Assembly: GCA_035711845.1 (NCBI GenBank)
Contig: DASTBU010000157.1
Location: 66,293 to 130,292, forward strand
Reading direction: 5' to 3'
Length of the DNA: 64,000 bases
DNA from: DASTBU01 sp035711845
GTDB taxonomy: Bacteria > Acidobacteriota > Vicinamibacteria > Vicinamibacterales > 2-12-FULL-66-21
This document shows positions 32,859 to 41,392 of the stretch, piece after piece (within the stretch, counting starts at the first letter, position 1; every line of letters begins with the position of its first letter). The notes under the pieces were generated by a model, which was not told where the DNA came from, did not search any database, and was given only the letters and a program-made list of their open reading frames with translations. The translations under genes were made by a program, and so were the position numbers.

Positions 32859-33143
32859 TCACTGCTCCTCGTCGGATCGATCTCGATCGCCACGCCCGGC
32901 GTGCGCTCGCTCTCGGGCGGTGCCCCGGTCGGGCAGAAGCTCCTGGTTGCGAATCTCTTCTCCGATTGGCCGGTTCGAGATGCCACTGCGCTCATCAGAG
33001 CCGCTGCCCTGCTCGGCGGCCCGCTCCTGTTCGCGGCGCTCCACCGTGTCCGAATCGGAGCTCCAGCGTTTATTTTCAGCCTCGCTCCTGTTCACCGCCT
33101 GATTCGGCACACCCGCATCCCGCGTGTCTCGCTTACGCTTCAT
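32859..33143 (-). CDS. Small hydrophilic protein (GISNRP-containing)
   Basis: A 94-residue, highly charged protein without hydrophobic core: MKRKRDTRDAGVPNQAVNRS, a Glu/Arg/Ser-rich middle, then SGISNRPIGEEIRNQELLPD and RGTARERAHAG. I recall short hydrophilic proteins with a GISNRP-type segment from several soil bacteria, of unknown function. Support for the gene is good: a GGAGGTGG ribosome site just before the ATG and a sigma-54-like promoter (CGGCACG...TTGC) about 30 bases upstream. It is likely an intrinsically disordered stress protein. Frames on the plus strand over the same region have no ribosome site and look like shadows. Confidence 0.75.
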   Translation of the reverse strand: MKRKRDTRDAGVPNQAVNRSEAENKRWSSDSDTVERREQERAAEQGSGSDERSGISNRPIGEEIRNQELLPDRGTARERAHAGRGDRDRSDEEQ

Positions 33144-33168
33144 TGAACCACCTCCGCCCTCGGAAGTG

Positions 33169-33183
33169 GCAAACGACGTGCCG
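33169..33183 (-). promoter_or_regulatory. Sigma-54-like promoter (CGGCACG-N4-TTGC)
   Basis: Read on the minus strand, CCGGCACGTCGTTTGCC has GG (33182-33181) and GC (33170-33169) with exactly 10 bases between, and GGCACG is a close match to the -24 consensus TGGCACG. The start of the 94-residue gene is 26 bases downstream of the -12 element. Confidence 0.65.
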
Positions 33184-33206
33184 GTGAGTTAGAGTCCGGC
33201 TCGACC

Positions 33207-33983
33207 ATGCCCGACCCTTCAGTGCCAGCCGAGATTCTGTTTCAGGGCGTCGAGCTGAGCCGTGGTGCTCTCGTAGTTCTGCGCGGGATCGACTTAGCGG
33301 TCCAGTCGGGAGAGACGCTGGTGCTCGTCGGCCGGAGCGGATCGGGCAAGAGCACCGTTCTCAAGCTGGTGAACAGGATGCTGCTGCCCGGGAAGGGTCG
33401 AGTCATTGTCCGCGGAACAGCGACCGACCAGTGGGATGCGATTCAACTCAGGCGGCAGATTGGCTACGTCGTTCAGGAGGTCGGGCTCTTCCCCCACATG
33501 ACCGTGCAGCGCAACGTGGACCTGGTGCCGCGGCTGCTCGCATGGGAGTCCGAACGAAGCGTGGGCCGCGCGGCAGATGTCCTCCGGCTCGTGGGTCTCG
33601 ATCCCGCCGTCCACGCGCAGCGATACCCGCACGAATTGTCCGGCGGCCAGCGCCAGCGCGTGGGGGTGGCGCGCGCCCTCGCCGCCGATCCGCCGCTGCT
33701 GCTCATGGACGAGCCGTTCGGCGCGCTCGATCCGATCACGCGCAGCGAAATCCAACATGAATTTCGCACCATCCAGAGGCAGCTCGGCAAGACGATCGTG
33801 CTCGTCACGCACGACATGGCGGAGGCGTTCCTCCTCGCGACTCGGATTGCCGTGATTGACGACGGCCGGCTGATTGCCGTCGACACGCCGCGCAACATCG
33901 CGGGCCACACGCATCCTGCCGTGCGCGCGCTGCTCCAGCCGCTCGTCGAGGTGTCGGCAGCGATCGGAACGGCTGAAGGGTGA
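33207..33983 (+). CDS. Osmoprotectant-type ABC transporter ATP-binding protein
   Basis: ATPase that drives uptake by the permease/binding-protein fusion encoded next. The 258-residue product has Walker A (GRSGSGKST), Q-loop (VVQEVGLFPHMTV), ABC signature (LSGGQRQRVGVARALA), Walker B (LLLMDEPFGALD) and the H-loop (VLVTHD). The partner belongs to the glycine betaine/choline family (OpuB/OpuC, ProV-like). The CBS pair that ProV has at the C-terminus is missing, as in short OpuB-like ATPases. Its stop codon lies inside the first unit of a 14-bp tandem repeat. Confidence 0.93.
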   Translation: MPDPSVPAEILFQGVELSRGALVVLRGIDLAVQSGETLVLVGRSGSGKSTVLKLVNRMLLPGKGRVIVRGTATDQWDAIQLRRQIGYVVQEVGLFPHMTVQRNVDLVPRLLAWESERSVGRAADVLRLVGLDPAVHAQRYPHELSGGQRQRVGVARALAADPPLLLMDEPFGALDPITRSEIQHEFRTIQRQLGKTIVLVTHDMAEAFLLATRIAVIDDGRLIAVDTPRNIAGHTHPAVRALLQPLVEVSAAIGTAEG

Positions 33984-34038
33984 AGTGGGAAGGGTGAAGT
34001 GGGAAGGCTGAAGTTGGAAGGCTGAAGGCGGAAGGCTT
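33971..34038. repeat. 14-bp tandem repeat (four units) between transporter genes
   Basis: Four units of 14 bp occupy 33978-33991, 33992-34005 (identical, GGGTGAAGTGGGAA), 34006-34019 (GGCTGAAGTTGGAA) and 34020-34033 (GGCTGAAGGCGGAA), with partial units at both ends. The stop codon TGA of the ATPase gene (33981-33983) is in the first unit. The array is all direct, without an inverted arm, and its words match those of the arrays at 2201 and 5805. It lies within an operon and its purine-rich units contain GGAA/GAAGG, which could mimic ribosome sites. Confidence 0.92.
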
Positions 34039-34063
34039 GTCGGACGGCGGAAGAGTGCAGTCA

Positions 34064-35602
34064 ATGAACGTACTCGAGTTCTGGCGGGGACATTCGAGCG
34101 AGCTTGCGCTGTTGTTCCGTCAGCACCTGCTGCTCGTGGGGATCTCGACCGCGCTGGCCGTCTGCATCGGGATTCCCGTGGGCATCCTCGCTGCGCGGCG
34201 TCCGCGCGTGGGGGCGCCCATCGTGTGGTTCGCCAACATCTCGCAGACAATCCCCAGCCTCGCGATGTTCGGGTTTCTCCTGCCGCTGCCGATCGTGGGC
34301 GGACTGGGTGCGCGCGTGGCGATTACGGTGCTCACGCTGTACGCCGTGCTGCCAATCGTGCGGACGACGGTTGCCGGCATCAAGTCGGTGGATCCGGCTT
34401 TGACGGAGACCGCCGTCGCGCTCGGGATGACCGGCAGCCAGCGGCTCTGGCAGATCGAGTTGCCGCTGGCGCTGCCCTCGATCGTCGCGGGCATTCGCGT
34501 GGCGGCGGTGATCGCCGTCGGCACCGCGACGATTGCCGCCGCCGTGGGCGCCGGCGGGCTGGGCGAATACATCTTCCGCGGCCTGGCGATGGTCGAGCCG
34601 ACGGTCATTCTGGCCGGCGCGATCCCGGCAGCGTTGCTGGCGCTGACGCTGGACGGCGTGCTCACGCTCGTCGAGCGCGGCGTCCGGCGCCTCCTGACGG
34701 GCACGATCTCGAGGACCTTGCGGTTTGCCTCGATTGGTGTGCTCGTGGCCGCAGCGGGCGCGGCGGCCATCGCCCTCGCACTCCCTCGCGAGGACCGGGC
34801 AGTGGTCCGCATCGGCTCCAAGAACTTCAGCGAGCAGATCGTGCTTGGAGAGATGCTCGCCCAGACAATCGAAGCGCGCACGGGCATGCCGGTGGAGCGC
34901 CGCCTGAACCTGGGGGGCACGTTCATCTGCGATCGGGCACTTCGGGCCGGGGACATCGACATGTACGTGGAGTACACGGGCACGGCGTACGCCGCGATCT
35001 TCAAGGAGACGCCGAGCACCGATCCCCAACACGTGCTCGAGACGGTCCGGCGAAGATATGCGGAGGCGGGGATTGCGACCCTCGCTCCCCTCGGCTTCGA
35101 GAACACCTTCGCCATCCTGGTGCGAGGCGACGATGCCCGGCGGTTGAAGTTGCGGACGATCAGCGACGCGGCAGCGCATGCCGCGCAGTGGAGCGCAGGT
35201 TTCGGGTACGAGTTCCTGCAGCGCGCAGACGGCCTGCCGGGGTTGACCGCCGCATACGGGCTTCGCTTCGCGTCGCCTTCGCGGGCCATGGATCTCTCGC
35301 TCATCTATCGCGCGCTGTCCGAGCGCCAGGTGGATTTGATCGCCGGAGATGCGACCAGCGGCCTGATCGAAGCATACGACCTGCAGATGCTGGAGGACGA
35401 CCGGCGGTATTTCCCACCCTACGATGCCGTCGTGCTGGCGAGGAGCGCGGCGTTGCTGGCGCATCCCGACGTGCAGGCCGCGGTGGCGTCGCTCGGCGGC
35501 CGGGTCGCGCTCGACGACATGCGCCGGATGAACCACCAGGTCGACGCCCTCCGACGCGATCCATCCGACGTCGTTCGCGACTTCCTGGAAACCCTGCGCT
35601 GA
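34064..35602 (+). CDS. Glycine betaine-type ABC permease fused to binding protein
   Basis: A 512-residue fusion. Residues about 20-215 are a permease with five or six membrane segments (LLLVGISTALAVCIGIPVGI, GLAMVEPTVILAGAIPAALL) and the ABC-coupling EETAVALGMTGSQRLWQIELP-like loop; about 220-245 is another membrane anchor; 250-512 is an OpuAC-type substrate-binding domain (VRIGSKNFSEQIVLGEM, GDIDMYVEYTGTAY). The order permease then binding protein is like OpuF/ProWX-type systems. The ligand is probably a betaine or choline compound, inferred from the SKNF...E motif family. ATG 34064 is preferred; TTG 34037 is another option. Fusion means each dimer carries two binding domains at the membrane. 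Confidence 0.92.
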   Translation: MNVLEFWRGHSSELALLFRQHLLLVGISTALAVCIGIPVGILAARRPRVGAPIVWFANISQTIPSLAMFGFLLPLPIVGGLGARVAITVLTLYAVLPIVRTTVAGIKSVDPALTETAVALGMTGSQRLWQIELPLALPSIVAGIRVAAVIAVGTATIAAAVGAGGLGEYIFRGLAMVEPTVILAGAIPAALLALTLDGVLTLVERGVRRLLTGTISRTLRFASIGVLVAAAGAAAIALALPREDRAVVRIGSKNFSEQIVLGEMLAQTIEARTGMPVERRLNLGGTFICDRALRAGDIDMYVEYTGTAYAAIFKETPSTDPQHVLETVRRRYAEAGIATLAPLGFENTFAILVRGDDARRLKLRTISDAAAHAAQWSAGFGYEFLQRADGLPGLTAAYGLRFASPSRAMDLSLIYRALSERQVDLIAGDATSGLIEAYDLQMLEDDRRYFPPYDAVVLARSAALLAHPDVQAAVASLGGRVALDDMRRMNHQVDALRRDPSDVVRDFLETLR

Positions 35603-35660
35603 TCGGGTCACGCCGGCTCGACGCTTGAACACATGCGCCTCTGTGGAGGATGATCTGAGG

Positions 35661-38405
35661 ATGGCCTCTCAGAATTCCTTCAATACACGCACGCCGCTCA
35701 CCGTCAACCAGGAAGCGCACGACATCTACAGCCTGCCGGTGCTCGAGAAGGCCGGGTTCAGCGGCATCAGCCGCCTCCCGTATTCGTTGAAAATCCTGCT
35801 CGAAAACCTGCTGCGCCGGGAGGACGGTCGCGCGGTGGACGCCGCGGTCATCAAGGCGCTGGCGCAGTGGGACGTCACCTCGAAAGCCCTGCGCGAGATC
35901 TCGTTCACTCCGGCGCGTGTCCTTCTCCAGGATTTTACGGGCGTGCCCGCCGTGGTCGACCTGGCGGCGATGCGGGACGGCATCGCGCGCCTCGGCGGCG
36001 ATCCGCGCAAGGTGAATCCGCTGCAGCCGGTCGAGCTGGTCATCGATCACTCCGTGCAGGTCGATCACTTCGCCGAGCGGAATGCCGCCGACCTCAACGC
36101 GGCGCTCGAGTTCACCCGTAACCGCGAGCGCTATGCGTTCCTGCGCTGGGGCCAGGAGGCATTCCAGAACTTTCGCGTGGTGCCCCCCGATACCGGGATC
36201 GTCCACCAGGTCAACCTGGAGTACCTCGCGCGGGTCGTCTTCAAGGAGCGGGTGGACGGCCGGCTCGTCGCGTATCCGGATACGCTCGTCGGCACCGACT
36301 CGCACACTACCATGGTCAACGGGCTCGGAGTCGTGGGCTGGGGAGTGGGCGGGATCGAGGCCGAGGCCGCCATGCTCGGACAGTCCATCTCGATGCTGAT
36401 CCCCGAAGTGATCGGGTTCCGTCTCGTCGATCGGCTCCCCGAGGGCGCGACAGCGACCGACCTGGTGCTCACCATCACCGAGCGGCTCCGAAAGCTTGGC
36501 GTCGTCGGCAAGTTCGTGGAGTTCTTCGGCCCAGGCCTGGAGTTCCTCACCATCGCCGATCGGGCGACCCTCGGGAACATGTCGCCGGAGTACGGCGCCA
36601 CCATCGCCATCTGCCCGATAGACGCGATGACGCTCGATTACCTGCGGCTGACCGGGCGGGATCCCGCCAGTGTCCGGCTGGTCGAAGCGTATGCGAAGGA
36701 GCAGGGACTCTTCCGAACCGAGGAGTCCCCGGAGCCGGCGTACACCGCAACGACAGAGCTCGACCTCTCGACGGTCGAGCCGAGCATTGCCGGACCAAAG
36801 CGGCCCCAGGACCGGGTCCCGCTGCGGCAGGCAAAGGCCAGGTTCGGCCAGGCGCTCGAGTTGATGCTGGCCGAACGCAAGGTGAAACCTGCGTCCACGA
36901 AGCCCGGCGAGATGTCGGCGCCGGCGGCCGGGCAGCCACGCGCGGCTGTGGCCACCATGCCTGACTCGGCGCCGGGACTGGACGGTCTCGATCACGGATC
37001 GGTGGTGGTGGCGGCGATCACGAGCTGCACGAACACCTCGAACCCGAGCGTCATGATCGGCGCCGGCCTGCTGGCGCGAAACGCCGTGAAGCGCGGGCTG
37101 AAGGTCCAGCCGTGGGTGAAGACCAGCCTCGCGCCGGGCTCGCTGATCGTCACCGAGTACTACAAGTCGTCGGGTCTGCTCGAATACCTCGCCGAGCTCG
37201 GCTTCAACCTTGTGGGCTACGGGTGCACGACGTGCATCGGGAACAGCGGGCCGCTCCCCGAACCTGTGTCCACGATCGTAAAGGAGCGCAACCTCGTGGT
37301 GGCGGCGGTGCTGAGCGGCAATCGGAACTTCGAGGGCCGCATCCAGTCGCAGGTCCGGGCCAACTACCTGGCGTCGCCCCCGCTCGTCGTGGCCTACGCG
37401 CTCGCCGGCAGGATGCAGATCGATCTGACGTCGGAGCCGCTCGGCAGGGGGGCCAGCGGCGAGCCGGTGTTCCTCAAGGACATCTGGCCGACGGAGCGGG
37501 AGATCCAGGAAACGATGCTTCGCGCCGTCAAATCCGAGATGTTCGTCAACAGCTACGCGCATGTGTTCGACGGCGACGAGCGCTGGCGCGCCCTCCAGGT
37601 CCCCACGGGCGAGCGTTTCGAATGGTCCGACGATTCGACCTACATACGCAACCCGCCGTTTTTCGAGAACCTCACGCGCGAACCGGTCGCGCTGTCGGAT
37701 ATTCGAGGCGCGCGGGTGCTGGCCGTGCTCGGCGACAGCGTGACCACGGATCACATCTCGCCAGCGGGTTCGATTCCTCCGGACAGCCCAGCAGGGAAGT
37801 ATCTGATCGGCCGCGGCGTGCCGCCGAAGGACTTCAACTCGTATGGCGCCAGGCGCGGCAACCACGAGGTGATGATGCGCGGCACGTTCGCAAACATCCG
37901 GCTGCGCAATCAGCTCGCCCCGGGCACAGAAGGGGGCTGGACGACGCTGCTGCCGCAGGGCGAGGTCATGTCGATTTACGACGCGTCGATCCGCTACCAG
38001 GAGTCCGGCGTGCCGTTGGTCATCATCGCCGGCAAGGAATATGGCTCGGGCTCCTCCAGAGACTGGGCTGCCAAGGGCACGCTGTTGCTCGGCGTCAAGG
38101 CAGTGATTGCGGAGAGCTTCGAACGGATCCACCGCAGCAACCTCGTGAACATGGGGGTGCTGCCGGTGCGGTTCGCCGAGGGAGACAACGCGGCATCGCT
38201 CGGGCTGACCGGGCGCGAAACGTACGAAATCCAGGGAATCGCTTCGCTCCGCCCGTCAGGCGAGGTCGCCATTCGGGCGACGGACGAAGACGGCACGGAG
38301 AAGGTGTTCAAGGCCGTCGTGCGCATCGACACGCCCGAAGAGCTCACCGCGTTCCGCCACGGCGGGATTCTGCCCTACGTGGTGAGGCAGCTGGCGAAGG
38401 GCTGA
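35661..38405 (+). CDS. acnA: Aconitate hydratase A
   Basis: Converts citrate to isocitrate in the TCA cycle with a 4Fe-4S cluster. The 914-residue product is of normal AcnA/IRP length. It shows VDHSVQVD-like ELVIDHSVQVDHF, TDSHTTMVNGLGVVGWGVGG, SCTNTSNPSV with the first cluster Cys and GYGCTTCIGNSGPL with the other two, and a C-terminal swivel domain with GDSVTTDHISPAG and GSGSSRDWAAKG. The ATG at 35661 follows a GAGG and fits the family start. It lies 58 bases after the betaine transporter and is probably separate. A second, unusual aconitase-family gene occurs at 52145. Confidence 0.97.
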   Translation: MASQNSFNTRTPLTVNQEAHDIYSLPVLEKAGFSGISRLPYSLKILLENLLRREDGRAVDAAVIKALAQWDVTSKALREISFTPARVLLQDFTGVPAVVDLAAMRDGIARLGGDPRKVNPLQPVELVIDHSVQVDHFAERNAADLNAALEFTRNRERYAFLRWGQEAFQNFRVVPPDTGIVHQVNLEYLARVVFKERVDGRLVAYPDTLVGTDSHTTMVNGLGVVGWGVGGIEAEAAMLGQSISMLIPEVIGFRLVDRLPEGATATDLVLTITERLRKLGVVGKFVEFFGPGLEFLTIADRATLGNMSPEYGATIAICPIDAMTLDYLRLTGRDPASVRLVEAYAKEQGLFRTEESPEPAYTATTELDLSTVEPSIAGPKRPQDRVPLRQAKARFGQALELMLAERKVKPASTKPGEMSAPAAGQPRAAVATMPDSAPGLDGLDHGSVVVAAITSCTNTSNPSVMIGAGLLARNAVKRGLKVQPWVKTSLAPGSLIVTEYYKSSGLLEYLAELGFNLVGYGCTTCIGNSGPLPEPVSTIVKERNLVVAAVLSGNRNFEGRIQSQVRANYLASPPLVVAYALAGRMQIDLTSEPLGRGASGEPVFLKDIWPTEREIQETMLRAVKSEMFVNSYAHVFDGDERWRALQVPTGERFEWSDDSTYIRNPPFFENLTREPVALSDIRGARVLAVLGDSVTTDHISPAGSIPPDSPAGKYLIGRGVPPKDFNSYGARRGNHEVMMRGTFANIRLRNQLAPGTEGGWTTLLPQGEVMSIYDASIRYQESGVPLVIIAGKEYGSGSSRDWAAKGTLLLGVKAVIAESFERIHRSNLVNMGVLPVRFAEGDNAASLGLTGRETYEIQGIASLRPSGEVAIRATDEDGTEKVFKAVVRIDTPEELTAFRHGGILPYVVRQLAKG

Positions 38406-38442
38406 CGTCCCATCGCGACGCTGCCTGTAGAATCAGAGGAGC

Positions 38443-39510
38443 GTGACCACCAAGGACGAGCCGTGCAGCGTAGGCTCGGCGGACGTCAAGCGACAGGCCG
38501 CCCTGCTGGGATTCGATCTCTGTGGCGTCGCGCCGGCGTCGGCGCACCCTGAGCTGGGCTTCTTCAACGAGTGGCTCGATCGCGGGTTCGCGGGCGAGAT
38601 GCACTATCTCCGCCGGAGCGCCGAGCGCCGATCCGGGGTCGGTCAGGTCCTGCCGTCTGCACAATCGGTGGTGGTGCTCGGCACGATCTACAACGTCGAT
38701 CGTCCGTATTCCACCGAAACGTCGGATACGAGCGTCGCTGCCATCGCGAGGTACGCCTGGGGCGATGATTACCACGCCGTCGTCCAGAAGCGAATGGACG
38801 CTCTGGTCGCATGGCTGTGCGAGGCTGCCGGCGAAGCACTCGAGGCGCGCGCGTACGTCGATACAGGGCCGGTGCAGGAACGCGTGTACGCGCATCACGC
38901 GGGCCTCGGCTGGATCGGCAAGAACACGTGCCTGATCAATCCCGAGCGAGGGTCCTGGCTCTTCCTGTCAGAGATCATCTCCAACCTGCCGCTCGAGCCC
39001 GATGTGCCTGCCCTGGACCAGTGCGGCACCTGCACGTTGTGTCTCGAGGCGTGCCCCACGGGCGCGCTGGTCGAACCGTACGTGCTCGACTCACGCCGCT
39101 GCATCTCCTACCTGACGATTGAGCTGAAGGGAACGATCCCGGAGCAGCTGCGCGAACCCATCGGACGCCACGCCTACGGCTGCGATATCTGCCAGGAGGT
39201 GTGCCCCTGGAACTTGACGCCGTCTGTTGGTGTGTCGGCCGCCGAGGAATGGATGCCACGCCCGGGACTCGATGGCGCGCGCCTGATCGATCTGTGGAGG
39301 AAATCGGACGAGGAGCTCCGGGCGCTGCTCAAGGGGAGCGCCATGAAGCGGGCTGGCACCCGTCGATTTCGGCGCAATCTGGCCGTTGCCATCGCCAACT
39401 CCGGCGAGGCCGGGGCCACCGAGGCGCTGGCTGCCCAGGCGGAGCCCACCTGCCGCGATCCGCTCGTGCAGGATCACGTGGGCTGGGCCGTCGGCCGCGC
39501 CGAAACGTGA
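38443..39510 (+). CDS. queG: Epoxyqueuosine reductase
   Basis: Last step of queuosine synthesis in tRNA; uses cobalamin and two 4Fe-4S clusters. The 355-residue product has the QueG segments: FDLCGVAPA, VDTGPVQERVYAHHAGLGWI, GKNTCLINPERGSW, and two ferredoxin-like cysteine sets (CGTCTLCLEACPTGAL and CDICQEVCPWN). A C-terminal helical segment with HEAT-like character (about 290-355) is present as in QueG. It begins with GTG. It is followed after 19 bases by the UdgX-like gene. Confidence 0.96.
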   Translation: MTTKDEPCSVGSADVKRQAALLGFDLCGVAPASAHPELGFFNEWLDRGFAGEMHYLRRSAERRSGVGQVLPSAQSVVVLGTIYNVDRPYSTETSDTSVAAIARYAWGDDYHAVVQKRMDALVAWLCEAAGEALEARAYVDTGPVQERVYAHHAGLGWIGKNTCLINPERGSWLFLSEIISNLPLEPDVPALDQCGTCTLCLEACPTGALVEPYVLDSRRCISYLTIELKGTIPEQLREPIGRHAYGCDICQEVCPWNLTPSVGVSAAEEWMPRPGLDGARLIDLWRKSDEELRALLKGSAMKRAGTRRFRRNLAVAIANSGEAGATEALAAQAEPTCRDPLVQDHVGWAVGRAET

Positions 39511-39529
39511 GCGGGGATCGAGGGATCGG

Positions 39530-40213
39530 TTGAAACGCCCAGCGTCGCCGCGCCGCCCCGGGCCGCTCGAGCCGCGGCCCGGACAGCCCGTCCCGGAGCT
39601 GCTTCCCGATCGGCTGAGCCTGGCTGCCGTGCGTGAGGCGGCACGCGCGTGTAAGGCGTGCGATCTGTACAAGCGGGGGACTCAGACCGTCTTCGGCGAG
39701 GGACCGCGCCGCGCGCAGATCATGATGGTGGGGGAACAGCCGGGCGACGTCGAGGATGTGGCGGGCCGGCCGTTCGTCGGTCCGGCTGGCCGGCTCCTCG
39801 ACCGGGCCCTCGAAGAGGCGGGCATCGATCGACAGATCGTCTACGTCACCAACGTGGTGAAGCATTTCAAATGGGAGCCGCGAGGGAAGCGGAGGATCCA
39901 CGCGAAACCAGATGGGAGCGAGATCAGCGCCTGCCGGCCCTGGCTGGAGACCGAGATCGCGCTCGTCCGGCCGCGGATCCTGGTATGTCTCGGCGCGACC
40001 GCCGCCCAGGCGCTTCTCGGGCGCTCCTTCAAGGTCTCGCGGCAGCGCGGCCAGTTCGTGCCGTCGTCGCTCGCGCCGACCGTGACCGCGACCGTCCATC
40101 CGTCGTCCATCCTTCGAGCGCCGGATGAACGGAGCCGCCACGACGAGCTTGCCCGTTTCGTGGCGGACCTCCGGAAGATCGCCGAAGAGCTCGCGCGCGG
40201 GGAGTCAACATGA
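39530..40213 (+). CDS. UdgX-type uracil-DNA glycosylase
   Basis: Member of the uracil-DNA glycosylase superfamily, family 4-like with the UdgX insertion. The 227-residue product carries motif A as GEQPGDVEDVAGRPFVGPAG, the insertion KHFKWEPRGKRRIH that marks UdgX, and HPSSILRA near the end. In mycobacterial UdgX the His of the KRRIH loop bonds covalently to the sugar after uracil is removed, so the enzyme stays on DNA. The cysteines CKAC, SACRP and VCLG fit the 4Fe-4S site. TTG at 39530 is the likely start; the longer frame to 39386 overlaps queG. The next gene (yqgE) overlaps by ATGA. Confidence 0.88.
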   Translation: MKRPASPRRPGPLEPRPGQPVPELLPDRLSLAAVREAARACKACDLYKRGTQTVFGEGPRRAQIMMVGEQPGDVEDVAGRPFVGPAGRLLDRALEEAGIDRQIVYVTNVVKHFKWEPRGKRRIHAKPDGSEISACRPWLETEIALVRPRILVCLGATAAQALLGRSFKVSRQRGQFVPSSLAPTVTATVHPSSILRAPDERSRHDELARFVADLRKIAEELARGEST

Positions 40214-40758
40214 CCGAACCGTTCCGACCGACGCTGCTGCTGTCGATGCCGCAACTGCAGGATCCGAACTTCGCGCGGACCGTGGTGCTGCTCTGCGATT
40301 TCGTTCCCGAGGGCGCCTTCGGGCTCGTGCTGAACCGGCCGACTGAGATGCCCGCCAGCAGCATGGTCAAGCTCGATCCGCCGCTCACCGAGGGCAATGC
40401 GCTGCCGCTCTGCATCGGCGGCCCGGTGGAACCGGAACGGGGATGGATCCTGGTGGCCGAGGAGCCGGACGAATCCGAATACCGGACCATCCGCGAGGGC
40501 ATCTATCTCTCGGCATCGCCACGGCTGCTGCGCCGCGTTCTTGCCGCGAGGCCCGCGCCCAGGGCCCGCGTGCTCGCAGGCTACGCCGGCTGGGGTCCGG
40601 GACAGCTTGACGCGGAGCTCGCCCAATCCGCCTGGTTGATGGGTGAGGTCGACACCGACCTCGTCTTCGATGTGGAGCACTCCGTCATGTGGGAAACGGC
40701 TATCCGCCGTCTCGGCGCCGACCCTTCGGCGCTTCAGACCAGCCATGGCGTGCACTGA
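40210..40758 (+). CDS. UPF0301 (YqgE/AlgH) family protein
   Basis: A 182-residue protein of the YqgE/AlgH family, cytoplasmic, function not settled. Family marks are LLLSMPQLQDPNFARTVVLL, GLVLNRPTE, GGPV and RVLAGYAGWGPGQLDAEL. In many bacteria it neighbours ruvX (yqgF), but here ruvX is 33 kb away. The ATG overlaps the stop of the UdgX gene, so they are co-translated. Confidence 0.94.
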   Translation: MTEPFRPTLLLSMPQLQDPNFARTVVLLCDFVPEGAFGLVLNRPTEMPASSMVKLDPPLTEGNALPLCIGGPVEPERGWILVAEEPDESEYRTIREGIYLSASPRLLRRVLAARPAPRARVLAGYAGWGPGQLDAELAQSAWLMGEVDTDLVFDVEHSVMWETAIRRLGADPSALQTSHGVH

Positions 40759-40781
40759 TCGGTCGAGCCCGGCCGTTCGGA

Positions 40782-40798
40782 CTGGCCCCCTCCTTGCA
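40782..40798 (+). promoter_or_regulatory. Sigma-54-like promoter (TGGCCC-N5-TTGCA)
   Basis: CTGGCCCCCTCCTTGCA has GG (40784-40785) and GC (40796-40797) with 10 bases between. It is 53 bases upstream of the DUF892 start and 24 bases past the yqgE stop. Confidence 0.6.
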
Positions 40799-40850
40799 GC
40801 AATCAGCTTGGAAGAGACAACGACTGCAACGATCTGTATGGAGGGACCGA

Positions 40851-41351
40851 ATGGCGGAAGCGACCAACCCATTGCAAGAACTGCTCGTCGATGAATTGAA
40901 GGACCTGTACAGCGCCGAGAACCAGATTCTCAAGGCCCTTCCCAAGATGGCGAAGGCCGCGAGCTCTCCGGAGTTGAAGCGCGCCTTCGAGCGGCACCTC
41001 GAGGAGACCCGCCGTCAGGTGGAACGCCTCGACCAGATTGGTGAGGCACTCGACATCCGGCTGACCGGGAAGAAGTGCAAGGGCATGGAGGGACTGATCG
41101 AAGAAGGTAAGGAGATCATGTCAGAGGATCTCGACGACAACACCCTCGATGCCGGACTGATTGGCGCCGCTCAGAAGGTCGAGCACTACGAGATTGCCGG
41201 GTACGGCACGGCCCGGACGCATGCCGCGATGCTCGGCTATAACAAAGCCGCAAAGCTTCTGCAGCAGACGCTCGACGAAGAGGGAGCGACCGACAAGAAG
41301 CTCACCGCGCTCGCCGAGAGCGTGATCAACGTGGAGGCCGTGCAGGCCTGA
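40851..41351 (+). CDS. DUF892 ferritin-like protein (YciE/YciF type)
   Basis: A 166-residue all-helical protein of the YciE/YciF (DUF892) family, ferritin-like four-helix bundles induced by stress. Family sequence is clear: LQELLVDELKDLYSAENQIL, KALPKMAKAA, HLEETRRQVERLDQI, GLIGAAQKVEHYEIAGYGTA and ALAESVINVEA. Glu and His of DELKDLYSAE, HLEE and EHYE could hold a di-iron site. A GGAGGG ribosome site is five bases upstream of the ATG, and a sigma-54-like promoter precedes it. A hairpin follows the stop. Confidence 0.95.
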   Translation: MAEATNPLQELLVDELKDLYSAENQILKALPKMAKAASSPELKRAFERHLEETRRQVERLDQIGEALDIRLTGKKCKGMEGLIEEGKEIMSEDLDDNTLDAGLIGAAQKVEHYEIAGYGTARTHAAMLGYNKAAKLLQQTLDEEGATDKKLTALAESVINVEAVQA

Positions 41352-41358
41352 CTATTCG

Positions 41359-41392
41359 AAGCGGGGCGACGCTTATCGCGTTTGCCCCGCTT
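41359..41392 (+). terminator. Hairpin after DUF892 gene
   Basis: AAGCGGGGC (41359-41367) and GCCCCGCTT (41384-41392) form a perfect 9-bp stem just seven bases after the stop codon. No T tract follows; instead a short run of GCTCGGG words begins. Confidence 0.6.

Noticed and set aside
32756..33187. Plus-strand frame of 143 codons after the barrel gene
   Set aside because: It has no ribosome site or recognisable motif, and overlaps a better supported minus-strand gene.
33978..34033. CRISPR array
   Set aside because: Units of 14 bp are directly adjacent without spacers, so this is a simple tandem repeat. No other CRISPR-like pattern or cas gene was seen in the window.
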